64,000 bases of DNA from Pseudoscardovia radai (lineage in GTDB: Bacteria > Actinomycetota > Actinomycetes > Actinomycetales > Bifidobacteriaceae): contig NZ_MWWR01000018.1 of the NCBI RefSeq assembly GCF_002259605.1, positions 40,672-104,671 of the forward strand, in the 5' to 3' direction. Made by a program: the position numbers and the translations under genes. Below are positions 26,434 through 36,800 of the stretch, piece after piece. The notes beneath the pieces are model-generated. The model made no database searches. It saw only the letters and a program-made list of their open reading frames with translations, and had not been told where the DNA came from. Positions within the stretch are counted from its first letter, which is position 1, and each line of letters opens with the position of its first letter.

Positions 26434-26984
26434 ACGCCATGCAATGGGATATCGCCGCCTGGGTGGCGGCCGGACTCGGGGTCTGCGCGGCGATTGGCGC
26501 GGCTGTGATTTTCGTGCGATGGGATATGCCCCGCGTCGGTGCGATTCTGTCCGGGCGCGCCGCCCGTCGCGAAATGGAGGGCTTCCGTCTGGCCCATAGG
26601 GAGAACGCTGCCCATCGGGAGAACCTGGCCTATGGGGAGAACCTTGTCGGGCGAATGCGGGGCGACGCCGTCGATGTCGCGAGGGATGCCCCTGCCATTG
26701 CGGAGCCGGATTGCACTGCGGAGCTGGCTTGCACTGCGGAGCCGGACCCCACCGTCTTGTCGGATAGCACTGTCATAGCGGATCGCATCGTTGCACCGGA
26801 TAACGCGGTTGTGTCTGACCGGACGCTGGTGTCTGATCAGACGCTGATTTCGGACAGGACGCTGATCTCAGATGGAACGCTGATGTCGCCTGCCCGGGAT
26901 CCGCCCGGCATATCGTTCGCGGTTCCTGCCTCGAATCAGGCATCTGCGCAGCCACATTCGCTGACAGCCACAAGACATGCATAA
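26430..26984 (+). CDS. Single-pass membrane protein with hexapeptide repeats (unknown)
   Basis: A 184-residue protein starting in an ATGA overlap with the kinase gene. One membrane helix (WVAAGLGVCAAIGAAVIFV, residues 11-29) is followed by two runs of six-residue repeats: AHRENA-AHRENL-AYGENL, and then about eight units of the type SDRTLI (VVSDRTLVSDQTLISDRT...). The tail is Ser/Ala/Pro-rich. The second run loosely fits the left-handed beta-helix hexapeptide pattern, but it may simply reflect 18-base DNA slippage. Many Ser/Thr residues next to Asp could be kinase targets. No family recognised. Confidence 0.6.
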   Translation: MNAMQWDIAAWVAAGLGVCAAIGAAVIFVRWDMPRVGAILSGRAARREMEGFRLAHRENAAHRENLAYGENLVGRMRGDAVDVARDAPAIAEPDCTAELACTAEPDPTVLSDSTVIADRIVAPDNAVVSDRTLVSDQTLISDRTLISDGTLMSPARDPPGISFAVPASNQASAQPHSLTATRHA

Positions 26985-27027
26985 CCACATTCGCTCATAA
27001 CCGCATCTCACGCAAAGGAGAAAGACC

Positions 27028-30000
27028 ATGAAGTACCTGAGACACACGAGTCGTCGAAGCGCACGGCGCCCTTCGGGCGGCGACACCCCGCCGCCGCGGC
27101 GGACGGATCCAGGCGGCCGCATCGTCGCGCGGATCCGACGGCCACGCCATGCTTCGGCCGATGCTGCGGCAGCGCACCGCAGACTGCTCGCGGCGGCGCT
27201 CGCTCTCGTCGCAGCGGGTGCCTGCCTACTGCTCACCGGGCTGTTCCTGCCCGGTTCGCATGCGGATGATGGCGAGGCATCTTCCCATGCCACGCCGACC
27301 GAGATGGCTCCGGCGCCATCCGGAACACCGTCGGATACTGACGGCTTGGCGAACGGTCCGGCCGACGCCTCGAAAGGGATGGCGTGCGGTGCTGCGCCCC
27401 ATCCGATGCTGACGTATGCCCGAATCGACGGCGGGGGAGCGTCACGGGGAGTGACGGAATACGGCGGTCGTCGTCTGGCGATGTGGAGTATGGCGGATGC
27501 CAAGGCGTATTTTGCCATCTCTCTGGGAGTCGCGCCGCTTGATGCCGGCGCGTCGGCTTCCTGCGTCACAGAAAAAGATGAGACTACGGGAGAAGACGAT
27601 GACGACACCGCGGAGAGTGACGTGGCGGAGAGCGGCGCGCCACAGACCGAAGTCGAGCTGATGGTTCCCGCACCGGTGGATCTCGACGGTGCCGTTCTCG
27701 GCGAAGCACAGACGCTGCGGGCGACCCCCGACGTGTCGGGCGCCGTCCGGTTCGTCATCGATGGGGAAGGCCTGTACACATTCGCCGATATCCGCATCCG
27801 CATGCAGGCGGGAGCGGATGATGTCGCAGCGCACTCCATAACGCTGCCCGAGGCTCTGGCGACGGCGCCGCGCACGCCGGGAATCGAATCGGGCGGAGAC
27901 GCCGCACCGGACCAGAACGACATACTTGGTCAGAACAACACCGTGGAATACGACACCGCGGACTACGACGCCGTTGTGGTGGATAACCACACCACACCAG
28001 GGCGTGGACTGAGCGTCGGACTGGGAACGGAGGACGCGGGCGGCGGCATGGGCGCGTCGTCGGATCCGGCGTATTACATTCCGGGCGCTCCCTGTCTGAT
28101 GCTGACCGTCACCGACCGGTGGTTTCCGCTCGCTCGGCATATCGCCGGCGAATCCGTCGTCATCGGCGGCGGGAGCATTACGTCGGTTTCGGAGTCGGAC
28201 GCCTTGGACTTCGGCTTGCCGGGGGCAGGGGAGTCCGGCGCCGGAGCACAGGCACCGGAAGCACAGGCACCGCTGGATTGGACGCGCCGCGGCGATTCAT
28301 GGAGCGCCGCATGGCGCATCCTGCCCCGAGCCCCTCTCGGACCGCACGCCTCCGATCCGCTGACCTCGGCGCTCGCGGTTCCCGGATTGCGCGCGGTGGA
28401 AGGCGTCTACCGGTATGACGCGTCATACTCCGGTCTGGCCGAGCCGGAACAGGCCGTGCACGCATGCCATGCGGCGTCGCCGGGGCATGCCCCGTGCGAG
28501 TTCCTGGCGGATTGGACGGCGCCGGCCGTCGGCGAGGTCGTCGTCATCGGTGACGCGAGACCGCTCGGCGCATGGCTTGTGGCCCGCCCCGGCGTGGGCA
28601 TCGGCGTGAGCGGCATCACGGACTCGGGAAGCGGCATCGATCCTTCCGCGGCCGTGCTTGACACCGCGGCCGCATCGTCCGAAGGGCTTGACGTGGGTCT
28701 GCGCGATGGCCATGCGTGTGGACACGCGGCAGGTGAGTGCCTCCTTGCCACGGTCACGGCATCCTCCGCGCGGTACGATCCCGCCGAATTCTCACTCACC
28801 GTACGCGACCGGGCTGGGAACGCGGCCGTGATTCCGTCCCTCGGCGACGCCAACGGGGCCTTGGAACGCGTCGAGGGCCTCGCCGTCGACGAGGGGAAGC
28901 CATCGGTCCGCTTCGAAAACGCGGGATGTGAACTTGTGGACGGACTCTACTGCGCATCGTCCCGTGAGATCCGCGTGATTGTCTCCGACCCTTTCCTCGA
29001 TGTCATCCGCAGCCAAGATCCGGGGCGGGTCATCGTCGACATCGATGCGATTGGGGCGACCGGGCGGGAAAGGATCTCCCTCGCCGCATCCGATGCCAGA
29101 CCGTGCTCGGCAGAGGGGAACCTGACGGGAACGGATCGCCCTGCCGGCGGCCCCGATATCGGTCGGGCGCCGACGGATTCTGGCGGTTCCCCGTCCGTAT
29201 CCTGCGCACCGGGCGAGAATATCGTGTCGGCGACGGCACGGGAGGATGGCGAATGGAGCGTTTCGGCACGGATGGGAGACCCGTTCCATGGCGAGGTCAC
29301 GGCCGCCGACCGCTTCATTGTGGATACCACGGCGCCCGTGTTCACCGTGGATGCCGGGGACGTGCCCGCGGTGAACGGACGGTACTATGCCTCCGCACGT
29401 ACCCTCGCCATCCGCTGCGTGGAGCGCAACACCACGCCGGGGGTGGGACGCATCACCATTACCCGGGACGGAAAGCCGGTCGAGCAGGCGAGTCTGTGGT
29501 GCGCCGACGGATCCCGGCCCGACGCATGGGATGCCCTCGTCCGGTTGGATCAGGACGGCACCTATACGGTGCGTGTGGATGGTACGGATGCAGCGGGCCA
29601 CGCCGCTGACAGCCTGGACCTTGGTGAATTCGTCATCGATACCACGCCGCCGGATGTGAGCGTGACCGGCGTGGACGACGGCCATGCCTACGCCGGCGAT
29701 GTGGCGCCCGGCATCGATATGCATGATGCGAATCCCGATGGCGGCATCGAGTGGACGCTCACGGGCACACGGTGCGGCCTGGTGGCTTCGCGCCCCTCGG
29801 ACGGCGCAAGCGTGCGCATGGACGGGTTCGCGCATATTCCGGCGAGCGACGATGTCTATGACCTCGATGTCACGGCGCGTGACATGGCGGGACACGTCGC
29901 CACCCGGCGCGTGACATTCTCCGTCAACCGCTTCGGATCCACCTACGCCTTCGACGACGGGACGCGCGACATGCGCGGCGGGTACCTGCGCGAGGCAGGG

Positions 30001-30750
30001 CCCGTGACGGTGCATGAGATCAATGTCTCGGGACTTGTGGGCGCATCGTCCGTCGCCGTGGCCCATGACACCGCGGTGCGTACCCTGGGCGGCGGCGACT
30101 ACGAGACGCAGACACAACAGGAGCGGGGATGGAGTCGCACCACATACACGATTCCGCGAGAGGTCTTCGCCGCGGACGGGTACTACCGCGTCATGGTGTC
30201 ATCCATCGACGCGGCCGGGAACCATTCCACGAATCTCATGGACGGATCCTCCGTCGACCGCAACGGTGGCGCGGATCTCCAGTTCGCCATCGACTCCACG
30301 GCTCCGCGCCTTCGCCTCACGGGTCTTGGCGGTGCGGGATACGATTCCCTCGCCGGCGTGGCCGGTGACGGACCGGAGCACGGCATCATCCATGTAAGGG
30401 ACAATATGGAGCTCGACTCTACAAGTCTCACCATCGATGGAGTGGCGGCCGGCCAGTGGAACGGCGCGTCCGCTGACGGACAGGCCATCGAAGTGCCCGA
30501 TGATGGCGCCGGGCACGATGTGATCGTCGAATCACGGGACAGGGCGGGGAATATGACGCGTATCGTCATCCCCGGCGCGCGTCTGTCACGCCCCGCGCCG
30601 GGGCCCGCGGTCGGTGGCGCGACGAGCGGATCCTTGCGATGGCTTGTGCCGTGGAGCTTTGCCGCCGCGAGCGTCATCGCCTGCGCTGTGGTCGCCGTCA
30701 TCACCTCACGAAAACACCGGGAAGACGAGGAGGATGACGATGACCGGTAG
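27028..30750 (+). CDS. Large membrane-anchored surface protein with Ig-like domains
   Basis: A 1240-residue protein, SD AAAGGAGAAAG before the ATG. An Arg-rich start is followed by an N-terminal membrane segment (LLAAALALVAAGACLLLTGLF, about 52-72). The long middle has several Ig-like/bacterial surface repeats, each ending in IDTTPPDVSVTG- or VDTTAPVFTVDAG-type strands and AGN/AGH motifs (DRAGNAAVIP, DAAGHAADSL, DAAGNHSTNL). The C-terminus has one helix (WLVPWSFAAASVIACAVVAVI) and a charged cytoplasmic tail KHREDEEDDDDR. No LPXTG. The bulk is predicted outside the cell. The partner or ligand is unknown; position after the kinase suggests a joint envelope function. Confidence 0.7.
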   Translation: MKYLRHTSRRSARRPSGGDTPPPRRTDPGGRIVARIRRPRHASADAAAAHRRLLAAALALVAAGACLLLTGLFLPGSHADDGEASSHATPTEMAPAPSGTPSDTDGLANGPADASKGMACGAAPHPMLTYARIDGGGASRGVTEYGGRRLAMWSMADAKAYFAISLGVAPLDAGASASCVTEKDETTGEDDDDTAESDVAESGAPQTEVELMVPAPVDLDGAVLGEAQTLRATPDVSGAVRFVIDGEGLYTFADIRIRMQAGADDVAAHSITLPEALATAPRTPGIESGGDAAPDQNDILGQNNTVEYDTADYDAVVVDNHTTPGRGLSVGLGTEDAGGGMGASSDPAYYIPGAPCLMLTVTDRWFPLARHIAGESVVIGGGSITSVSESDALDFGLPGAGESGAGAQAPEAQAPLDWTRRGDSWSAAWRILPRAPLGPHASDPLTSALAVPGLRAVEGVYRYDASYSGLAEPEQAVHACHAASPGHAPCEFLADWTAPAVGEVVVIGDARPLGAWLVARPGVGIGVSGITDSGSGIDPSAAVLDTAAASSEGLDVGLRDGHACGHAAGECLLATVTASSARYDPAEFSLTVRDRAGNAAVIPSLGDANGALERVEGLAVDEGKPSVRFENAGCELVDGLYCASSREIRVIVSDPFLDVIRSQDPGRVIVDIDAIGATGRERISLAASDARPCSAEGNLTGTDRPAGGPDIGRAPTDSGGSPSVSCAPGENIVSATAREDGEWSVSARMGDPFHGEVTAADRFIVDTTAPVFTVDAGDVPAVNGRYYASARTLAIRCVERNTTPGVGRITITRDGKPVEQASLWCADGSRPDAWDALVRLDQDGTYTVRVDGTDAAGHAADSLDLGEFVIDTTPPDVSVTGVDDGHAYAGDVAPGIDMHDANPDGGIEWTLTGTRCGLVASRPSDGASVRMDGFAHIPASDDVYDLDVTARDMAGHVATRRVTFSVNRFGSTYAFDDGTRDMRGGYLREAGPVTVHEINVSGLVGASSVAVAHDTAVRTLGGGDYETQTQQERGWSRTTYTIPREVFAADGYYRVMVSSIDAAGNHSTNLMDGSSVDRNGGADLQFAIDSTAPRLRLTGLGGAGYDSLAGVAGDGPEHGIIHVRDNMELDSTSLTIDGVAAGQWNGASADGQAIEVPDDGAGHDVIVESRDRAGNMTRIVIPGARLSRPAPGPAVGGATSGSLRWLVPWSFAAASVIACAVVAVITSRKHREDEEDDDDR

Positions 30751-30868
30751 ATGAAGACTATGCCATGCGGATGGCGGTGGGATGTGCGAGCGATAGCGTT
30801 GGGTGAAAAATCGTGGCATTCCGGTTGTTTCCAGACTGCATGCTATACGCTGTAACGCAGGAGGAACC

Positions 30869-32461
30869 ATGCCGACTGAGAATGACGATGAGTTCGAGAC
30901 AACGCGTGTCTACCGGGCGCGGGCCGCGGCCGTGTACGCCACGCTCGTCGCAATGCTGCGCAATAACGGATACTTCCGTCTCCTGGCCACCGATGACACG
31001 ACGATGACCGTGCGATGCCGCGCGAATAACGGCGGCGCGGAATTCGACGCCGCCGTCTCCGACCGAGGGGTGCGCGGGACGTCGGTGCATATCACGCCGG
31101 TGCCGGGAACGGGATCTGGTGCGCCTGACGACGGGACGCGCGACATAGAAGCGCTGTTCGCAGGGCTGCTTGCGGTTCTGCGCGAGGCCCATGTGATCGA
31201 ATCGGCCCGGCCGTCCCACGCCGCCATCGTCGACGGGCTGGCATCGGATGCGTTGGAATCCGCGGCTGCCGTGCGTTCCGCCGCCGCGTCCCAGGCCACG
31301 GTGGACCTGCCGCCGTCCCTGGAACCGCGCAAGAAGCATATTCGCCCGGTTCCGGTCGGTGCTGCCGGCACCGGCCGGGGAGAGCGGCCGGATGGAACGT
31401 CCGTGCGCGAAGAAGGCTATGGGGAGCCGGCGGGCGCTGATCGGAACGACCGCGAATCGTCCGGACGCGCATCGGGTGGCGTGGGGCCACGCACCCTGGG
31501 ACTGTTGAAACGCCGTTTTGCGAACCGGCGGTCGGCATCGAAGGACGCCGACCATGCTCGCGGACGTCGCATTGTGTCGGGTGCCGATGAGAAAGCCGAC
31601 CATATACCCACCGAGCCCCTTGTCTCCGGCGCATCCGCCGAGGAAGGCGCCGTGGTCGGCTCTACATCGGTTCTTCCGCATGGGAGCGGCGCCGCCCGAC
31701 CGGTTGTGCGGACGACTCCGCTGCCGACGGATGAGCCGATGGGCCAACCGGTGGATGAGCCGACGGATGGCGCATCCTCGGCCGGTCCCACCGTGCCTCC
31801 GCCCGTGCCTTCGTCCTCGCTGTCGCCTTCGTCGGATGGGGCACAGACCGAGACACTGGCCGAGGCGCGGATGGCGGAGCCCCGTCCCGCCACACAGGTA
31901 CCGGAGCCCCGTTCCGCCGGATCGGGTGCCGTGCCAGCCTGGTCCGATGTCATCGGTCCTGGCGGAGGCCCGGCACCGGCATCACGGGATGTCTCCGGTT
32001 CCGAACCGGATGATGGCATCGGGTCGGATGCCGGCATGGACTCGGCTGCGGATACCGGGGCCGGCACCGAGGCGGATACCTCATCCCGCTCGCCGTGGAC
32101 GCGCCTGACCGGGTATTTCGATGCCATGGATTCGCCGCTGCCCGAGCGCAACGGCGCGGCCCGCACCGTGAACCGCTGGATGGATTCGCTCGGCATCGCG
32201 CTGGGCGCCACGCCGCGCGGCGCCCTGGCCTTTGCATGCGGCGCCATCGTGCTGCTCGTCTACCTTGTTATCGCCATCGCCACCCATTCGATGCCTGGCG
32301 TCGTCGCCGTCCTGCTCAGCCTTCCTCCCGTTGCGGGCACGGCGCTCGCCGGCGCCCTCGCCATCCACGACCTGCATCGCGAGGAATCACGCCCCGAGCT
32401 CATCACGGGCATCGTGCTGACGGTGGCGCTGATCGTCGCCATCGTGTTCCTCGCCTTGTAG
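30869..32461 (+). CDS. Membrane protein with Ser/Pro-rich linker (unknown)
   Basis: A 530-residue protein starting MPTENDDEFETTRVYR with SD AGGAGGAA; an upstream in-frame ATG at 30803 lacks support. An N-terminal globular part of about 105 residues (VYATLVAMLRNNGYFRLLATDDTTMTV...) is followed by about 300 residues of disordered Ala/Ser/Pro/Asp-rich sequence and then three C-terminal hydrophobic helices (ALAFACGAIVLLVYLVIAIA, VVAVLLSLPPVAGTALAGAL, LITGIVLTVALIVAIVFLAL). TATACG at 30844-30849 may be its own -10. Family not recognised; fourth gene in the kinase locus. Confidence 0.6.
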   Translation: MPTENDDEFETTRVYRARAAAVYATLVAMLRNNGYFRLLATDDTTMTVRCRANNGGAEFDAAVSDRGVRGTSVHITPVPGTGSGAPDDGTRDIEALFAGLLAVLREAHVIESARPSHAAIVDGLASDALESAAAVRSAAASQATVDLPPSLEPRKKHIRPVPVGAAGTGRGERPDGTSVREEGYGEPAGADRNDRESSGRASGGVGPRTLGLLKRRFANRRSASKDADHARGRRIVSGADEKADHIPTEPLVSGASAEEGAVVGSTSVLPHGSGAARPVVRTTPLPTDEPMGQPVDEPTDGASSAGPTVPPPVPSSSLSPSSDGAQTETLAEARMAEPRPATQVPEPRSAGSGAVPAWSDVIGPGGGPAPASRDVSGSEPDDGIGSDAGMDSAADTGAGTEADTSSRSPWTRLTGYFDAMDSPLPERNGAARTVNRWMDSLGIALGATPRGALAFACGAIVLLVYLVIAIATHSMPGVVAVLLSLPPVAGTALAGALAIHDLHREESRPELITGIVLTVALIVAIVFLAL

Positions 32462-32637
32462 GAAGCAAGGAGGCGCGGCGCCGGGAGGTGTGGAAGCGTC
32501 GGAGGGCGCGGCACCCGACGGTAGACTGGGACACGATGGCGCCGGCGGCGCCGGAGGGCGCGGCATTCGGGAGAGAGCCGCGACGCATCGCATGCGCCGA
32601 AACCGCAGGCGCCGGCAAAGTGAAGAAAGGACAGAAC

Positions 32638-33771
32638 ATGGCCGTTCGCTCCGACAAGAACCGTGGCGACGCACAGCAGGCCCGTGCAACCAAGGAATCC
32701 GGGAAATCCGTGGCATCCAAGGACTCCGGAAAAGGCTCCGGAAAAGGCTCCGGGGCCAACGGCGCGAAGGAGCGGACGCCGCGTCGCATCGTGCTTGCCG
32801 AAGCCGCGGGCGTCGCCATCGCCCTGCTGATCGTCGCCGCCATCATCGCCGCCATCGTCATCGTCGGACGCAAACCGACGTCGACGCCGATGACCTCCAC
32901 CGGCTGGGTGACGCCGAGCGACGCAGCCTCCTCCGCCACCGACGCCGCCCGCACGCGCGTGGAGGCGACGCATACCCTCGACGCCAGCGGCATGGGCGGC
33001 ACCGCCGACTTCGGCTCGGGCCAGAGCATCACATGGACTCTGTCCGATTCCGACGCAGGCCCCGACGTGCAATACACGAATGCGATGGGCGGCACCGTCA
33101 TCGGCTTCGACGCGTCGTACTCGCTGAAAAGCACGGCCACTGCCGATGACGTGCGCGCGATCCTGTCCTCACTGCCCGGAGGTTTCACCGCCAGCATCGC
33201 CGACGACGAATTGACGGGGTGGACCGTCGAATGCTCCACCAGCCATGACGCCGACGACGGCGCGTCCCTCGCGACCGGCGTCTGCTCGCTCGGCGGGCAT
33301 ACGCTGACGTCCACCGCCGACATGCAGCTGTACGAACCCGCGCAGATCACGGCCTTCGTCGTCGACGACGGCGTGCAGCGCATCGACCGCTTCGTCTACG
33401 ATTTCGTCAGCGACTCGGCGCAGCAGATCGACCAGTACACGATGGGCGGTTGGCCGGACGACGACCTGTCGGCGCAGATTCCCGAGCCCGGGGACGGCAT
33501 GCGCTACTACGGTCTGACGGAGACGGCGAATTCGCTGCAGTTCACGATCATGGCACCGTCGCGCGCCACCTACGATTCCTACATCGCGCAATGCACGGAC
33601 GCCGGGTGGACGGCGCAGGCGACCCTGGACGCGGCGACGTCCTTCGCCGACCGCAACGGATACACGCTGACCGTCGAATACGTGGAGAGCTCCAACGCCG
33701 TTCTCGTCTCCCTCGGCGTTATCTCCGCGGACTCCGCAAGCGCCACCGACTCCGCAAGCGCCACGAACTAA
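32638..33771 (+). CDS. Membrane-anchored extracytoplasmic protein (unknown)
   Basis: A 377-residue protein. A Lys/Gly/Ser-rich cytoplasmic start (ESGKSVASKDSGKGSGKG) precedes one helix (AAGVAIALLIVAAIIAAIVIV, about 54-76) and an exported domain of about 290 residues, with Cys at CSTSHD, GVCSLGG and AQCTDAG; the last two-thirds look like mixed alpha/beta. The C-terminus repeats DSASAT twice. SD AAGAAAGGA is present at ATG 32638; an in-frame ATG at 32536, nine bases after TAGACT, is a less likely leaderless start. Last gene of the kinase locus; no family recognised. Confidence 0.6.
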   Translation: MAVRSDKNRGDAQQARATKESGKSVASKDSGKGSGKGSGANGAKERTPRRIVLAEAAGVAIALLIVAAIIAAIVIVGRKPTSTPMTSTGWVTPSDAASSATDAARTRVEATHTLDASGMGGTADFGSGQSITWTLSDSDAGPDVQYTNAMGGTVIGFDASYSLKSTATADDVRAILSSLPGGFTASIADDELTGWTVECSTSHDADDGASLATGVCSLGGHTLTSTADMQLYEPAQITAFVVDDGVQRIDRFVYDFVSDSAQQIDQYTMGGWPDDDLSAQIPEPGDGMRYYGLTETANSLQFTIMAPSRATYDSYIAQCTDAGWTAQATLDAATSFADRNGYTLTVEYVESSNAVLVSLGVISADSASATDSASATN

Positions 33772-33837
33772 TAGACCTGTCCCGGGAGCGCTGCGGGCAA
33801 CCCCGCCAACAACCCCCACCACCAATCCCGAATAACG

Positions 33838-33869
33838 AAGGGGCGGACGCCACGCGGCGCCCGCCCCTT
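33838..33869. terminator. Terminator between convergent kinase locus and purL
   Basis: Stem AAGGGGCGG/CCGCCCCTT (33838-33846 with 33861-33869), followed on the plus strand by GTTTCAT. Sits between the end of the kinase locus and the end of purL and may serve both. Confidence 0.65.
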
Positions 33870-33897
33870 GTTTCATGCCCTGACGCGCCTGACGCGC

Positions 33898-36800
33898 TTA
33901 CGCGGTGAAGTACTCCACGCCGCCTTCGAACAGCGGCTGGAACTTATTGCCCGGCACGTTCGCGTACACGTCGCGGCCGATGCGCTCGGAGTGACCCATC
34001 TTGCCCAGCACGCGGCCGTCGGGGCTCGTGATGCCCTCGATGGAGAGCAGCGAGCCGTTCGGGTTCACGTCGAGGTCCATGCTCGGCACGCCGTCCTCGC
34101 CCACGTACTGCGTGGCGATCTGCCCGTTCGCCTTGAGCGAGGCGAGCACGTCGTCGGAGGCCACGAAGCGGCCCTCGCCGTGCGAGATGGCGATCGTATG
34201 CACGTCGCCCACGGAGGTCTTCGCCAGCCACGGCGACTTCACCGAGCTCACGCGCGTACGCACGAGGCGGCTCTGGTGGCGGCCGATGGTGTTGAAGGTC
34301 AGCGTCGGGCAGGCGTCGGTCATCGGCACGATGTCGCCGAACGGCACGAGGCCGAGCTTGATCAGCGCCTGGAAGCCGTTGCAGATGCCCAGCATGAGGC
34401 CGTCGCGGTTCTTCAGCAGGTCGCGCACCGCGTCGGTGACGGCGGGGGAACGGAAGAAGGCCGTGATGAACTTCGCGGAGCCGTCCGGCTCGTCGCCGCC
34501 GGAGAAGCCGCCGGGGATCATGACGATCTGGCTGCGGCGGATCTCGTCGACGAGCTGCTGCGTGGATTCGGCGACGGCCTGCGGCGTGAGGTTGTTGACG
34601 ATAAGCGTCGTCACGTCGGCGCCGGCGCGGCGGAAGGCGCGCGCGGAATCGTATTCGCAGTTGTTGCCCGGGAACACGGGGATCACCACATGCGGCTTGG
34701 CGCCCTGCGCGAGGGCCGGGGCCGTGCGGCGGGTGGTGGGGGCGTCGGAGGAGACGGTCTCCACGGCCTCGCCCTTGGCACGGTACGGGAACACGGACTC
34801 GATGCCGCCTTCCCAGGCCTCCTGCACGTCGGCCAGGTCGAGCGTCTCGCCGGCGGCCTGGAACTCATAGGCCTCGGTGGTCTCGCCGATCACGGAGCAG
34901 AACATGTCCATCGTCGGCTTCGGCAGCTCGGCATCATCCGCCAGCTCCACGAAGAAGGTGCCGTACAGCGGCGCGAACAGGGCGTCGACGCTCACCTCGG
35001 GCTGCAGCTTCAGGCCAATGGCGTTGCCGAGCGTCATCTTGAACAGCGCCTCGGCCGCGCAGCCGTAGCCCGGCGTGGAGATGGCGAGCGCGGAGCCGTC
35101 GGCCACGAGCTTCTCGACCGCGGCCATGGCCTGCTTGAGGCCGTCGGCGGTCGGCGTGAGCTTGTCGTCCTTGTACATCGGCGTGATGCAGGCGATGCGA
35201 TGGCCGGCGCCCTTGAACTCGGGCGAGACGGCGCGCGAGGCGGGGCCCACGGCCACGGCGAAGGCGATGAGGGACGGCGGCACGTCGAGGTTCTCGAAGG
35301 AGCCCGACATGGAGTCCTTGCCGCCGATCGCACCGACGCCCAGGTCGATCTGCGCCATGAGGGCGCCGAGCACGGCCGCGGTGGGCTTGCCCCAGCGCTC
35401 CGGCACGTCGCGCAGCTTCTCGAAGTACTCCTGGAGCGACAGATAGGCGTCCTCGCGGCGGAAACCGGCGGCGACGAGCTTGCTGACGGCCTCGACGATC
35501 GACAGGTAGGCGCCCGTGAACTGGTTCTTCTCCATGATGTACGGGTTGAAGCCCCACGCCATGGCGGAGGCGGTGGTCGTCTCGCCGTCGACGGGGAACT
35601 TCGCGACCATGGCCATGGACGGCGTCAGCTGGCGCCTGCCGCCGAAGGGCATAAGCACCGTGGCGGCGCCGATGGTGGAGTCGAAGCGCTCCGACAGGCC
35701 CTTGTTCGAGCACACATTGAGGTCGGTGACAAGGCTGTGCATGCGCTCGGCGAGTGTGCCGGAGGTCCACGGCGTGGCGTAGGCCTGCGCGGCCTCGACG
35801 TGCACGCTCTGGTGCTTCGGCGCGCCGTTGGAGGCGAGGAAGGCGCGGGAAAGATCCACGATGTCGTCGCCGTCCCACACCATGCGCACGCGTTTCTCCT
35901 CGGTCACCGTCGCGATCGGCGTGGCCTCGAGGTTCTCCTCGTGCGCGTAGCCGAGGAACTCGTCCACGTCGTCGGCGGCCACGGCCACGGCCATGCGCTC
36001 CTGCGATTCGGAGATCGCCAGCTCGGTGCCGTCGAGGCCCTCGTACTTCTTGGGAACCTTGTTGAGGTCCACGAACAGGCCGTCGGCCAGCTCGCCCACG
36101 GCCACGGACACGCCGCCGGCGCCGAAATCGTTGCAGCGCTTGATCAGGCGCGTCGCGTCGCCGCGGCGGAACAGACGCTGCAGCTTGCGTTCGACGGGCG
36201 CGTTGCCCTTCTGCACCTCGGCGCCGTCCTGTTCGAGGGACTCGACGTTATGCGACTTCGAGGCGCCGGTCGCGCCGCCGATGCCGTCACGGCCCGTGCG
36301 GCCGCCCAGCAGGATGATGACGTCGCCCGGCTGCGGCTCCTCGCGGCGCACGTGGTCCGCCGGCGTGGCGCCCACCACGGCGCCCACCTCCATGCGCTTG
36401 GCCACGTAGCCCGGATGGTAGATCTCGTTGACCTGGCCGGTTGCCAGGCCGATCTGGTTGCCGTAGGAGCTGTAGCCCGCGGCGGCCTTCGTCACGATGC
36501 GGCGCTGGGGCAGCTTGCCCTCGAGCGTCTGCGAGATCGGCGTGCGCGGGTCGGCCGCGCCGGTCACGCGCATGGCCTGGTACACGTAGCTGCGGCCCGA
36601 CAGCGGGTCGCGGATGCAGCCGCCGATGCAGGTGGCGGCGCCGCCGAAGGGCTCGATCTCGGTGGGGTGGTTATGCGTCTCGTTCTTGAACAGGAACAGC
36701 CAGTCCTGGTCCTCGCCGTCCACATCCACCGTGACCTTGACGGTGCAGGCGTTGATCTCCTCGGATTCGTCGAGGTTCTTCAGGATGCCCTTGGCCTTGA

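Noticed and set aside
32536..32637. Leaderless start at 32536 for the last gene of the kinase locus
   Set aside because: TAGACT lies upstream, but ATG 32638 has a good Shine-Dalgarno and begins the Lys/Ser-rich cytoplasmic segment; the ATG at 32536 is part of the recurrent ACGATGGCGCC word.
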